Assembly: GCA_963691655.1 (NCBI GenBank)
Contig: OY829329.1
Span: 15,576,708-15,640,707 of the forward strand
Direction: 5' to 3'
Origin: Toxonevra muliebris
Taxonomy: Eukaryota > Arthropoda > Insecta > Diptera > Pallopteridae
DNA length: 64,000 bases
The notes beneath the pieces were generated by a model that did no database searches, was not told where the DNA came from, and saw nothing but the letters and a program-made list of their open reading frames with translations. Both the position numbers and the translations under genes were made by a program. Positions 1-10,494 of this stretch are shown here, in pieces; position 1 is the stretch's first letter; each line of letters starts with the position of its first letter.

Positions 1-175
1 GCTTGACCGCGCGTATCAGCGATGTAAACGGGCAGCGTTAATCCGTTGAATTGATCGCTCGGTAGGACGATCATTTCGGCTGTAAATATTTCGTAGCTCG
101 CGAAAAGTTTGGCGAACAGAATACGAATTTTTATAATAAATTTTAACAATTTCGATGCGTTGTTGAATGGTGTAG
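1..175 (-). pseudogene. mariner-like transposase, N-terminal fragment
   Basis: Read on the minus strand, this codes for a helix-turn-helix start of a mariner transposase of the rosa type: a run like QQRIEIVKIYYKNS followed by a SVRQTFREL helix and an RPTERSIQRI segment. It is cut by the window edge, and no catalytic region is present inside the window. The adjacent sequence switches to LINE reverse transcriptase, so this is a fragment nested in or joined to other debris. Family assignment rests on resemblance to the fuller copies at 1160-1580 and 34575-35500. Confidence 0.55.
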
Positions 176-179
176 CAAA

Positions 180-960
180 ATGGAGACTATGACAGAACAT
201 AAACGTCGAAGAATAACAGTGCTGCCACGTCAGTATTTTGAATATTCTCCAGCTTTATTATAAAGCCTTTTGAGCTCTGTCGCGTAGATTTCTATGTGAA
301 GCTTTCCCTCCATGACACATTTCGTATCGTGCGTTACGCTTCAGAAAGCATTGGTTACCCTCAATTCGTGTAGTCGTTGGACTGCCAGCGCCTCATTGAT
401 GTCCGATTTTGACCAAATGGGTGTCTGGTATTACCCCACAAAGTCAATCACCGTGAACCAAAACTGCTTTCTACTTGCGTATGGTCCTCCAATGTGCGTC
501 GTTTATTTTCTTGAACAACATTCTGATGGCAGCGGTTGAGATAATATAATGTGCTTTCACTCTCATCACCAGCATTTTCACTTTTTTTTTATGCTCAAGA
601 GTATGGCTTTCGTCATTTGTGGAACTAACTCAAATTCAGCCAAGTTCAGCAATCAGTGTGTCTGGAGATTGCATCATTGTTGGGTGCCCTCTTGCCGCTT
701 TTCCACTACCACTAACACAATATCGTCGGTATATCCCACCAATGTAGTGCCTACCCGAATATCCAGTTTATAAACACCGTCGTACAGCACGTTCTAGATT
801 GTTGGTTCCAATACTGAGCCCTGTGGTACGCCTCTTATTACTTTGTACTCCTTGGCCTCATCATACGTATCCCATAAAAAATCAGCCTGTTACTAAAATA
901 GCTACCAATGATACGACTTAGTTATATTAGCAATTAGTAACTTTCCAGTGTCCGCATGAG
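180..960 (-). pseudogene. LINE (non-LTR retrotransposon) reverse transcriptase fragment
   Basis: The minus strand reads the RT signature GVPQGSVL (about 809-834) and, downstream, GYTDDIVLVVV (about 719-737). The latter corresponds to the catalytic YxDD box, here TDD, of a non-LTR retrotransposon of the Jockey/R1/I group. In-frame stops and shifts break it (for example a stop shortly after GSVLEPTI), so it is dead. The remaining part towards coordinate 180 is LINE-like but degenerate and then gives way to a mariner fragment. Confidence 0.6.
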
Positions 961-1159
961 CTGCTCTCATTTCTTCAACCCTGGTTCGGCCTAAGCCAGA
1001 TATTCGCAGAGAAAATAATATATAATAGCAAAAAAAAACATAAATCTTTATTTTTCGAATAGTAGAGGCTTGGGGAATTTATAAATATGTGGACTAACAC
1101 ATCGTGTAAAAGGCCCCTACGGCTCCCTTTGCACTGTAGTGGCTTTTTCTAAAAATTTT

Positions 1160-1580
1160 CAACGACTTTTTGGCATAAAGCTGGCTCAACTTCAGCTATG
1201 GCGGTACTAGTGTTGGTTTTTAAGTTTCGAATCGTTTGAGGATCTTTGGCATATACTTTACTTTTAATAAACACCCCCCCCCCCCAAAAAAAAAAGCCCA
1301 ACGACGCCAAATCGCATGATGTTGGTGGCCAATTGTTGTGGTCAAAATCTGAAATTACTCAGCCTGGAAATTTGGTGCGCAATAAGTCGACAGATTCCTT
1401 TGAAATATGGCTGATTGCTCCATCCTGCTGAAAGTAGACGTCCTCCGAGTCAATATTAACCAATTTCGGAAAGAAAAAGTCGTTCATCATGGCACGTTAT
1501 CACAGTCCATTGACAGTAACCGTTTCACCTTTTTCGTTTTCAAAGAAGAATGGCCCGATGATCTGACGTTTATATGATGG
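1160..1580 (-). pseudogene. rosa-type mariner transposase, middle and C-terminal part
   Basis: The minus strand reads IIGPFFFENEKGETVTVNG, then VYFQQDGAISHIS (second catalytic Asp) and NNWPPTSCDLASLG, a typical rosa (D41D) layout. It then continues with a C-terminal part reading VYAKDPQTIRNLK and EPALCQKVVENF. Several stops interrupt it. The third catalytic motif, normally D-F-F-L-W-G, has become a homopolymer run (13 C then 10 A on the plus strand, 1273-1295), so no active site can form. Confidence 0.65.
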
Positions 1581-1599
1581 CTGGTGTGAAAGTTACTAA

Positions 1600-2285
1600 A
1601 ATTCCTATTGAGACACCCTTTATAAAGATACTTGATTTTCATTTTCGGCGGCAGTTTTTTCTGTCATCGACAACTTGACAAACGCGTGTATTTAGCAGCA
1701 GCAGCAATACAGTTGAAATATCATCACCGCTGACTGCTGCTTGCTCTGACTGTTGTGCGCTGCTACGTTTGTTTCAACATTTTATGTGACATTTGGCAGA
1801 TTTTAATGAAAGCCAAAGCGTAACGCATGTAACTCCTCTTTTTTTTGCTTGTTGCTTTATTTTTTGTTAAATTAACTTAAAGTTCAAGCCCACTGCATGC
1901 ACTCACTGTCACTAGCTTCTTTTGTAGCATGCAATGAATGAACTTTAATGTTATTTCTTGCATTGCTGTAGTGGAACTTTTTGGGGCGTGTACTTGCGTT
2001 CATCTTTTGGTATACGCGCACATATTTTAAATTTTATTTCGAATTTCTGATTATAACACAACCTGAATTTATTTATTAAAAAAAACAATAGGTGAGATTA
2101 CTTTATTGGTTACGAAACCGAAGAATTCGTTCAAGTTGTTCAAAACTAAACAAAAATAATTTAAAGACCAATAGGGTAGAATACTCCTTAAAGCTTTCGA
2201 TTTCTTACGAATTTCTTTATTAATATAATGAATGTTTTGGTTTACACACCACATTCGTCAGTCTGGCAAGACCCACATAGATTTC
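1600..2285. other. AT-rich non-coding stretch
   Basis: I see no gene here. There is a short CAG-rich tract near 1697-1712 and a TGCATGC-containing patch near 1890-1935. The boundary with the tandem array that follows is at about 2290. Confidence 0.5.
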
Positions 2286-2289
2286 AGTA

Positions 2290-3410
2290 CTTTTGTATGA
2301 TAATATTGTGATGTGATCAAAACTTTTTTGTAGTTTTTGACATCGATTTTTAAAACAAAAACAGAAATTTTTACCTGAAGTCATGATCAGTGTAAGGAAA
2401 ATTTTTTGGGAATTTTTTGACGTAGATTTTTAACTTAAAATCAATAATTTTTAGTTAAATTCATGATCAGTGTGCAATCGGATGTGATCAAAACTTTTTT
2501 GTAATTTTTGACGTCGATTTTTAAAACAATAACAGAAATTTTTACCTGAAGTCTTGATCAGTGTAAGATAAGATGTGATTAAAAATTTTTTGGGAATTTT
2601 TCGACGTCGATTTTTAACTGGAGGACAGAAATTTTTACCTGAAGTCATGATCAGTGTAAGGAAAATTTTTTGGGAATTTTTTGACGTAGATTTTTAACTT
2701 AAAGTTAATAATTTTTAGTTAAATTCATGATCAGTGTGCAATCGGATGTGATCAAAACTTTTTTGTAATTTTTGACGTCGATTTTTAAAACAATAACAGA
2801 ATTTTTTACCTGAAGTCTTGATCAGCGTAAGATAAGATGTGATTAGAAATTTTTTGGGAATTTTTTAACGTCGATTTTTAACTGGAAGACAGAAATTTTT
2901 ACCTGAAGTCATGATCAGTGTAAGGAAAATTTTTTGGGAATTTTTCGACGTAGATTTTTAACTTAAAGTCAATAATTTTTAGTTAAATTCATGATCAGTG
3001 TGCAACCGGATGTGATCAGAACTTTTTTGTAGTTTTTGACGTGGATCTTTAATTGAAAAATATAAATGTTTACCTGAAGTCATGATCAGTGTAAGGATAC
3101 ATGTGATTAGAAAATTTTTTGGGAATTTTTTGACTTCGATTTTCAACTGAAAAAGAGGAATTTTTAGTTAAATTCATGATCAGTGCAAGATCAGATTTGA
3201 TCAGAACCTGTTTGTAGTTTTTAACGTCGATTCTTAACTGAAAGGCAGAAATTTTTGCCGGAAGTCATGACTAGTGTAAGATAAAATTTAATTAGAACAT
3301 TTTTTGGGAATTTTTCGACGTGAATTTTTAAGTGGAAGACAGAAATTTTTACCTGAAGTCATGATCAGTATACGATCAGATGTGATTAGAAAATTTTTGG
3401 GAATTGCAAT
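2290..3410. repeat. tandem array, ~89-bp monomers in a ~260-bp trimer
   Basis: About 12 monomers are marked by a recurring TCATGATCAGTGT box (near 2382, 2461, 2552, 2641, 2725, 2812, 2910, 2990, 3081, 3175, 3266 and 3360). Spacing varies from about 79 to 98 bp. Each monomer carries a TTTTTGACGTCGATTTTTAA core. Every third monomer is the special type with TAGTTAAATTCATGATCAG, giving a higher-order period of about 260-270 bp over 2383-2911. The last units are more diverged. No coding content. Confidence 0.85.
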
Positions 3411-3589
3411 TGTTGAACCAAACTTTCTAGTGACTATGATCTATATAATTGATGATTATATAAGGAAACTCATCTAGCTTGGTTAAAAGATTATTGATTA
3501 CTAAAGACCAGAGCTGAAAAGGAATGCATTTAATTTAATTGCAATACCTTAAAGTCACAGTTAATAAACAACAATTCATGATTGCAGCT

Positions 3590-3910
3590 ATTGACTTCAG
3601 AATAAAAAATGCAGTTAGAAGTCTTTTTTTGGAGTCGCCGATTGGGTATTCATTTAGAAATTGCATTCCTAACTCCAAAAAAGAGTCAGGAATGCAATCT
3701 TTTTTTGAAGTCATGGGAATGTAAATTTTATGACTTCAAAATCATGGCTGCTTTGAAGTCAGTTGGAACCACTTGAAGTTACTTGGAGTCACAATCGGAA
3801 TTTGAAGTCAATTTGAGTCACTTGAAGCCAATTGGAGTCACTTAGGATTTGAATTCAATTGTAGTCAGAATTTAGGTTAAGGACTTGGGTCAAATTCATT
3901 GCTTAATTTC
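3590..3910 (+). repeat. GAAGTCA/GGAGTCA-rich interspersed repeat, copy 1
   Basis: It begins with an AATGCAGTTAGAAGTC box followed by TTTGGAGTCGCCGATTGG and runs into a degenerate array of TTGGAGTCA / TTGAAGTCA words. The same start and the same word array recur at 45785-46090, so this is a dispersed repeat and not a local accident. It also contains a 16-bp hairpin (3660-3675 with 3683-3698, one mismatch) not seen in the other copy. Confidence 0.75.
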
Positions 3911-4925
3911 CCCTTTGCTGAAATAATCCTGAAAAATTCACTAATATTAAATTATATGTTCTAAAGCCAATGTAACAATTTGCTTCTTTTCTCTGACTGA
4001 TACCTTGCATGTTATACCAATATGTAAGTAACTCATGTATGTATATAAATATGAGTCATTCATTCATTTTACAACTTAATTAAAGTTTCATTTGTGATAC
4101 CGAATCTTTAATTATAAAAACGCTCATAAAAATAACATGCACGATTGCACATATTCATAAATGAATGTACGAATAAATTTCAAACAAATGCAAAAAAAAA
4201 AAAAAAAACAAGAAAATATATATCACAATTAATGTGAACGGATATGTGGAAAGAAAAAAAAATTATTGAAGCATATGCTGAAAATTGAGCAGCAGCAGCA
4301 ACTGTTACTTTTCAATTCTTTACTTTAACTTTGGTCAAATGATTTTAGGTATTTATGTGTTGATATGAGTTTAAATGTCTTTATGATTTCCGTTTTCAAC
4401 GTAAGAAATAATTGGTAATATTCGATTGGCAATTCACTATTAAGTAATTGGAGTTGAAGGAATAAAAATTGCATTGTAAAAGTTTCAGGTTATTTACAAA
4501 CCCTAGAACAAGCAAACGATTTATCAATTTATCATTGTGCGATGATCAGTTGATCGTACTGGACCTGCTGACTAAATAGGTCATTGATAATGACATTTAT
4601 TGATCAAATTCTGAGCTGTTGAAAGTTGGTGAAATCTGTGGGGCACTAACTATTCAATCCAATGTGACAGACTTCATTTAGCAATATAAAAAAAACATTC
4701 AGAATCTTTGTCCTTGCGTTGGTATTAGCGCCCTAAGCAATTTTTGTGTTAGGGCCTCTACTTGGGTAGGGAAAAGAATTCTTTCAAACCCTGAACCTAA
4801 CAATGTTTGAACCTGAACTTGAACCAGTCAACTGAAAGAGTCGGGTTCAAGTCTTTTTCAAGAAATATTTAAACGACAATCCCCGGATCACATATGAAAA
4901 TTTTACAAAAACAGAAATGAAATAC
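3911..4925. other. AT-rich non-coding stretch
   Basis: There is no gene that I can support. It includes a poly-A run at about 4193-4208 and a patch at 4770-4860 where CTGAACC and GGGTTCAAG-like words face each other, possibly an eroded TIR element. Confidence 0.4.
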
Positions 4926-4929
4926 AGTA

Positions 4930-6330
4930 AACCACGGCTAAGTACATTCCCGCTTAGTTACCATATCAATCGTTGACTGCTAGCAAGCCTGCAACAAGGC
5001 CTAAAAGAATCTCATGTCATACCCTTGGCCATCGGGCCATTCAAACACTAAGGGGGAATAACATGTAACACTAGGGTGTACGTTCCATAACTGAGTGCCT
5101 CAATGGTAGTGAGGACTAACATCTCCTCGTGGTGATGACTGATAACAGTTACGGTGACGTAGCTAGCTAAGTTAATTCGAGCAGGGGAGAGCACCCTCTT
5201 AAATAAAGCCCCCTAATCCAAAGTATTACGCATGTACCGTGCCTATTGGGTGGTTTGTATTCGTATTTTTACCGAGCTTTCCGGTTACCTTTCCACCTCC
5301 GCAAGTAATTATAGACTTTCCAGAGAAAAGAGTAATCCACGGATGATAACATATTCCCATTCTTTTACTCAGGTCGTACCCTCGGATCAAACCGATGTTC
5401 CAAAACTTCTTTCCTCGCATGGTGGAGTAGATAAACCGATCTAACTTTATCGCGCAAATTCAAGCTTTGCCACCCATGGTAAATGCTTTGGAAAAGGCTA
5501 GGATTGAGGCGTTTGAGAAGCGTAGTAGGGATGAACTCCCGAATACGCCGAGCGACTTATCTCTTCAAACCCCAACCAAGATATTTGTCGATATACGCCG
5601 TAACAAGCGGCCCAAGGAAATGATCGACAAATGAACCAGTCAAGTTCAGCTTTCCCGAGTTTTCCTCTTCGTCGTCTTTGGAGACTTCTGGTTCAGAGAA
5701 CAAACAGCAGATCCACCAAGTACGAAGAAAAATAAAACGTGGAAAAGGGAGAAGGAAGAGTAGGCCTGTAATGCCGGCTGCATGGGCTAACGCTACTACG
5801 GTTGACATTCAAGTCAGGCTCCCCTCTACTTCGGACTTTGAGGCGAAAAATACTAGCAAGATGCCAGATTTGACTCCTTCTTTTCCGACGGAGAACTACA
5901 AACCTTATAGAAGTTTTGAGACTCCTAAGAAAAGAGAAGGTGAATGGGTAAAGATGGTAACATCGAGCGATGCTCGAAAGCAATACGGGTAAGTCCGGTA
6001 AAAATTACGCAAATACGAGATGCGGGGCAACCCAGAAAGAAGAGAGATACTGCGAAGGCTGTGCTTGGCGCCCTCGCCCTTTTTTGTTTTTGCTATCGAC
6101 GTCACTTCTTGTAGTTTCACCAACGAACATTTAAAGGAGCTGGATAAGGCTTTGAAGAACTCTATCCTGATGGAGGTGTTGAAGGGCAGATACCTCAACT
6201 TTGAGCATGTTGTTCAGGGTAATGGAGTACTTATTCTCTGGTGGACTGATGAAACGAATATTCATAGTTGGGTCACCTCACCTTCAGCAGTATATTCCCT
6301 AACCTGATGGGTGAGTCTCTCAGAGTGATG
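4930..6330 (+). pseudogene. non-LTR retrotransposon 5' region and ORF1-like relic
   Basis: This block has higher GC and different codon use from its surroundings. A 5' UTR-like stretch (4930-5470) leads into an ATG at 5477 and a 53-codon frame rich in charged residues. After a shift, a basic frame follows at 5678-5992 (Lys/Arg-rich, reading KRGKGRRKSR, then EGEWVKMV). A third piece at 6110-6300 reads TNEHLKELDKALKNS and NGVLILWWTDE, resembling the small DUF4780-type domain found in insect retroelement ORF1 proteins. It was presumably an RNA-binding/gag-like ORF1 of a LINE and is now broken by at least two frameshifts. No RT follows it. The element type is inferred, not proven. Confidence 0.4.
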
Positions 6331-6454
6331 CATCCGGTATGAATCTGGAATCAGGCACCTTCATTAAGCTTCTCAATGGGTAGAATATGTGACTCTCCAC
6401 TGAGCATTTAAGAATTTACAGTTCTCAAAAAATCGATGGTGGTAAACTCTACAA

Positions 6455-6740
6455 AGACGACCTGGATAGTCTAGTGGGTAGACTTTTATCCGGGAGGTTC
6501 GGGTTCAATTCCCGTCTTCGTCTGGTGGTTAATTTTCATAACTTTCTTATATTCACTATTAATATAAAGTGTATGAGAATTATAAAATAGTGTACAAGTA
6601 CACACCTTGGTTGGTGATGGCAAAACCACCTAGCCGTTCGGAATTGGCGTTAAACTGTAGGTTCAACTATGTGGTATCACAATGGGACGTTCAGGCCTAA
6701 GTGTGTCTCTCGACAGCCACTCCAAACTAACCTAACTTAA
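6455..6740 (+). mobile_element. tRNA-derived SINE, copy 1
   Basis: The head (6455-6523) folds as a tRNA. AGACGA (6455) pairs with TCGTCT (6518), an A-box-like TAGTCTAGTGG is at about 6467-6477, and a B-box GGTTCAATTCC is at 6502-6512. The body contains GTGTACAAGTACACACC and CCGTTCGGAAT. The tail carries TGTGGTATCACAATGGG and ends CTAACCTAACTT. Head and body recur on the minus strand at 10160-10370, and the tail recurs at 50443-50520. It would be transcribed by RNA polymerase III from the internal boxes. Confidence 0.75.
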
Positions 6741-7549
6741 ACTCTACAAACTTGATGTTTGAAAACACTCTCTTGTGTTGCTTGAGAGGCGTAACTTTAG
6801 GCCTACTTTCTTTCTAACTTGCAAACTAAAAGGGATGGTAACAGGCTGGTTCTTCCCATGAAGACCAGCGTATTCTATATATTCTATGGGAGTATTACAA
6901 ATTAATCTGCAGTATTCCAAAACGGCAACGAATCTGTTAGGTTATGCATCATTGTTGCTAAAAGATATATAGCACAAGCTTAATACCTGAGAGTAGACTG
7001 TACGGTAATAAAGCTGCTGGCCCTACAAGGATCGGTAATGACGCGAAAGCTCACAATGTGGCCTGGGGGAGTACAGATACAAATCGCAGGGGTATGCTGA
7101 AATGTATCGATGGTGTTAAAGGTATGAAAGAAAGACAGGAGGATAGACAGTTCCACAGACTGCACTGGCGTATCATGCCTGTATGCAGGAGCGAATTAAT
7201 TTACATGGCAATTATTATGGAAAATCTCTTTTCAATTTGGTTGTTTTACTTGCTGAAGCATTCCACTCTTTCTATTTAATTTGAACTATATATTTTTCCC
7301 CTTTTGTTTATACTTCCATTATTTGTACGCAATCAGCTGACTTTGAAATTACGAATTCTCTTCTGTTCGTTCGAATTCAAGAATAACAATTTTTCGTATT
7401 CGTAACGTTACTTTTCTCCGATCGATTCTGGATTCTAGAGCTTGCCATAAGTTGGTCTTTTGTTTGATTTTTTTGTTAACTTAAGTACCACGAGGTACTT
7501 AAACGAGATTACTAAAAATATCTTGAGGTACTTAAGCGGGATTTTTTTA
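6741..7549. other. non-coding, no recognised content
   Basis: Mixed-composition DNA, possibly old transposon debris in 6760-7200 where GC is higher. I found no motif I can name. 7480-7550 has imperfect repeats of AGGTACTTAA just before the peptide unit. Confidence 0.35.
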
Positions 7550-7716
7550 AGTGCCTTCAAGTTTCAACTCAATGTTGTTTGTATAAGCGTATAAGCGATA
7601 TATGATAAAAATGCATGAAATTTTTTTAATAATCAAGCTGAAATTATTGATTATATAATAACCATTTGTAATAAAATTGATTAGCTATAGCGAAAAATTT
7701 TTACGTTTTATGTAAG

Positions 7717-7724
7717 TATAAAAG
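7717..7724 (+). promoter_or_regulatory. TATA box of peptide gene A
   Basis: TATAAAAG lies 56-63 nt before the ATG. Candidate initiators downstream are ATCATT (A at 7749, 32 nt from the TATA start, the usual fly spacing) and the better-matching TCAGTT (A at 7760). The same TATAAAAG is kept in copies B and C. Copy D has drifted to TATAAG. Confidence 0.6.
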
Positions 7725-7779
7725 TACGACCACTTTCATTTCGAAATCATTAAGAACTCAGTTTAATAGTCGATTTAAA

Positions 7780-7973
7780 ATGAATACTGCTGTAAAAGTT
7801 ACTGTAAGTAAAAGTTGCTGACATTCTGTATATCAAAATTTCAAATCCTGAATATAAATTATTTTTAGATTGGAGCCATCATGGTCATCTGTTACTTCAT
7901 TTGTACAGCTAATTATGGGCCATACGGAAACCCGTACCATTACCCGCCCAAAGACTTAGACTTGAGCGGGTAA
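7780..7973 (+). CDS. small secreted peptide A (two exons)
   Basis: Two exons: 7780-7803 (8 codons) and 7869-7973 (34 codons plus TAA). The 65-nt intron starts GTAAGT and ends TTTTTAG. The product is 42 residues. A hydrophobic signal peptide (about 1-22, core IMVICYFIC, ending CTA) precedes a Tyr/Pro-rich mature peptide of about 20 residues, beginning NYGPYGNPYHYPP and ending DLDLSG, with no Cys. The start follows a clean 5' leader and is conserved in all copies. The signal differs by only 2-3 residues from copies C and D, while the mature part is unrelated in composition. I do not recognise the family. It could be an antimicrobial, seminal or other secreted effector peptide, but nothing here decides this. 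The stop codon lies in one arm of a perfect inverted repeat. Confidence 0.6.
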
Positions 7974-7980
7974 TGGTACG
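7933..7980. repeat. 15-bp perfect inverted repeat across the stop of peptide gene A
   Basis: CGTACCATTACCCGC (7933-7947) is the exact reverse complement of 7966-7980, with an 18-nt loop. The left arm encodes part of the mature peptide and the right arm includes the TAA at 7971-7973. Such a structure could come from a template-switch mutation that created the present C-terminus. Confidence 0.8.
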
Positions 7981-8539
7981 TGCATTCAAATGCAAATAAA
8001 ATGACCATGGAATTAATATTTCCATTCAATGACAATATGAATAAATAAAGCTTTAATTCTATTTACAAAGTTTTTGATTTGGGTACTTCATTCAATAGAT
8101 ATTCGAATATTAATTGGACTGTATCTCTTGATGCGAATGGATGGAAATGATAATATTTATAGTGTGCTATAGATGGGAGGTGGAATGTATTTAACGAACA
8201 GATTGATAATTTGCAACTGCAAATTTTCTTGCAGTTCTTTACAGATAAAAAATTGTTTCAAGCTTAAGGGGTTTAACCCAAAATCAAGTAGAATTCAACC
8301 CAGAAAAACTAGAGCGTACAGCCGCTACACATTAAAGAAGTGAAACGTCTTTACGTATTTTATATTCATTTTCGCAGTGTATAGAATTTTTTTCATTCGA
8401 TAATCTCGACAAGATTGAACAAAATTTTCGATTTAAAACTCACTTAAAAATAGATTGAAAGGGAATCTAAATTGTGAGGTTATAAAAGTGATTTAGAAGT
8501 TATAAAGACCAAATAAATCGAAATAGCTGAAATGGAGGT

Positions 8540-8672
8540 TCAATCAGGACAACGATCCAAAACATATTGCAAGGCCTGGGATAGAGGTTCTTGGGTGGCC
8601 TGCTCAATCCCCCGATCTTAAACTGATCGAGAATTTGTGGGAGATCGTTAATATGAAAATCGACAGAGAAAA
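8540..8672 (+). pseudogene. Tc1-like transposase fragment
   Basis: The plus strand reads QDNDPKHIA, then VLGWPAQSPDLKLIENLWEI, the second-Asp and third-catalytic-motif region of a Tc1 transposase (consensus DNDPKHT and WPxQSPDLNPIENLW). Only about 45 codons remain, and it is cut by the element starting at 8677. It is a dead fragment. Confidence 0.7.
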
Positions 8673-8676
8673 CTGA

Positions 8677-9430
8677 GGCTCTATAAAATATGGCCCCAGA
8701 AAAAATAGCCCCAAAACCAAAAGTGAAAAATCACCACAAAATATTCTATTATTTATAACAACACGAAAATTTGGGGCCATAGTTCCAATTGTTTTGCGAC
8801 CATTTTTCCTTTTTTTGCTCGGGTTGATTTTTCATTTTCCAAAAAGCTCAAATAAATCAAAATTAAAAATTAAAGGCCATTTTCAGCGGTCATAAAGCCC
8901 ATGGGCGTTGTGACCGGTCCCCACGGTATATATTGCTTTTAATGCAATTTGGTGTTTGCTATCGGTAATGCATTGCAAATGTAAGAATACAAAGAATTTT
9001 TGAATGAGTTTCAAGGAGGCAACATCAATGAATCAGTGCGTTAAAAAGTGTCGATCAACAAACGTTACCTCGCGACTTTTTTTTATGGAAAAAATTGTTG
9101 GCTGCATGAGTTTTTTGTTCAAAGTTTCCTTATGAAAATTTTTACCTCTTTCGTCCTTAAATTGCAGACCACTTCACTTGCTAATAATATGGAAAGCTAC
9201 AATTATCCTTTTTGTGAATGTAAGATACTATAGATGATAAAATTAATTTTTTTGTAAATTCTTTGAGGCATTTAAATAAAATTTGGGACCTTTTTTCATT
9301 TTAGTTTGGGGCCATATTTCAATTTATATGTTGGGGTAATAATACATATTGAAAATTGGCCCTACTTTTGGGGTGATTGTTCAATTTTGATTTTGGAGCC
9401 ATTTTTCCTGGGGCCATATTTCATAGAGCC
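8677..9430. mobile_element. non-autonomous TIR element inserted in a Tc1 relic
   Basis: The left end GGCTCTATAAAATATGGCCC and the reverse complement of the right end (GGCTCTATGAAATATGGCCC, 9411-9430) match over about 45 bp with a few changes. Sub-terminal TTTGGGGCCAT words recur inside. About 754 bp with no coding frame. A target duplication is not obvious, so the superfamily is undecided. Confidence 0.6.
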
Positions 9431-9464
9431 CAAATAATCTATTTTTTTACAATTTATATATATA

Positions 9465-9545
9465 ATGAATAGTTTCAGCTTTCATACTATTAAAATTTCT
9501 TTATCATTTATCGATTAGTTACACAAACAATATTTAGTTGAGATG
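9465..9545 (-). repeat. fragment of the peptide unit 5' flank
   Basis: It contains TTATCGATTAGTTACACAAAC and CAATATTTAGTTGA, matching the far 5' flank of unit D at 36840-36900 in the same text orientation, which means a minus-strand unit. No exon is attached. Confidence 0.55.
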
Positions 9546-9619
9546 ATTGATTTCATATAGCTGAACTTTACTCTCATGCGTTATTTACGTGTATGTACTA
9601 CGTTGTGCTTGTGCCAATG

Positions 9620-10075
9620 GCTAATGTGCCGAAGCGTTTCTTCCATTCGGTCAACATGGCCTAGCCGGCGAAGCCGCTGAATTCTTATATCGGCGTACAG
9701 CTCATGGTTTCAACTGATTCGATACACGTCGTCCACTCAGGTCGGATTATAAATCTTGAGAAGTATCTTTCTTTCGAATGTACATAAAAACCTTTCATCA
9801 TTCGTGGTCAATATCTACAACTCAGCGCCATACATTAAGGCGAGAAGAATGGGAGACTTATAGACTGGTACTTTTGTCCGTCGAAAGAAGGCACTGCTTC
9901 TCACTCAATTACCTACTAAGCCCGTATTAACACCTGCTGGCGTTGATCTCAACGCTGACATTACTGTTGATGTTGGATCATATTATTATTTGAAGGAAGG
10001 GCGAAAGTCAGGCACTGTGACCTATAAGATCTATTGCACCTAACCCTCAAGTTATGAAAGAAAGAAAGAAAGATA
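9620..10075 (-). mobile_element. LINE 3'-end fragment, copy 1
   Basis: The reverse complement matches the copy at 36990-37640: shared AGCGGCTTCGC..TAGGCCATGTTGA, GGAAGAAACGCT, TATGGCGCTGAGTTGTAG, and the ATCTTATAGGTC / CAGTGCCTGACTTTCG block ending in a GAAA microsatellite (10057-10077). In the other copy the same words sit in an RT C-terminal region reading RLRCLGHVEQMEET, usual in LINE ORF2 tails. This copy is rearranged and non-coding. Confidence 0.6.
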
Positions 10076-10089
10076 GATAAGAAACATAC

Positions 10090-10370
10090 TCAAGCCGAGA
10101 ACCGAACTCGGGTCTCTAGAGACAAGAATCTGGCACTCTGCCACTAGACCATAGGGGCGACCATTCCGAACGGCTGTTTGGCAATTTTTTATCAGCTCGG
10201 TGATTTTGACATTACCAACCAAGGTGTGTACTTGTACACATTCTTATCGATAGTGAATATGAGAAATTTATGCGAATTAACTACCAGACCAAGAGGGGAA
10301 TCGAACCCGCAACCTTCTGGGTGAAAGTCTTGTGCACTATCCACTAGACTGTCGAGTTTGTCATATTGGA
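10090..10370 (-). mobile_element. composite SINE with two tRNA-like heads
   Basis: On the minus strand, head 1 (about 10285-10355) has A-box-like CAGTCTAGTGG and B-box GGTTCGATTCC. The body GTGTACAAGTACACACCTT is shared with the SINE at 6455. After the shared CCGTTCGGAATG the sequence runs into a second tRNA-like segment (about 10090-10162) with TGGTCTAGTGGC and GAGTTCGGTTCTC. Copy 1 lacks the second segment. It is either a dimeric SINE or a SINE inserted next to another tRNA pseudogene. Confidence 0.65.
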
Positions 10371-10494
10371 TCCTAAGGCAAAGAAATTTTTGTCGACTTC
10401 AAAAGTATATGTAATTGTAACAAGTGAAATTTTATCCAAAAAGCCTTGATTTCTCGTTCACCAGCAATTATTATTATTTGTGTATCTAATCGAT

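Larger units (their letters stand above)
7550..8215 (+). repeat. secreted-peptide repeat unit, copy A (complete)
   Basis: A complete ~660-bp copy of the dispersed unit. The 5' flank shares TTCAAGTTTCAACT and AATAAAATTGATTAG with the other copies. It is followed by the promoter, two exons and poly(A) signals (AATAAA near 7995 and 8040). A conserved 3' flank includes TTGATTTGGGTACTTCATTC and ATTAATTGGACTGTATC. The 3' flank is shared with copy C (32591-33245) and with the broken copy at 11570-11735. Extended conservation of the flanks implies duplication of the whole gene neighbourhood. Confidence 0.8.

Noticed and set aside
2290..3410. CRISPR-like array of regular repeats
   Set aside because: The whole unit is repeated, with no unique spacers, in a eukaryotic context. 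It is a satellite-type tandem array.
3660..3698. 16-bp hairpin as a regulatory RNA
   Set aside because: It lies inside a dispersed word repeat, is absent from the sister copy at 45785, and is too short for a microRNA precursor.
5226..5444. Overlapping 64- and 70-codon frames on opposite strands
   Set aside because: They lie in the 5' UTR-like part of the LINE ORF1 relic and neither resembles a known protein.
6455..6523. Functional tRNA gene
   Set aside because: Acceptor and T-arm pair, but the anticodon arm is not convincing and the sequence continues into a SINE body with another copy elsewhere.
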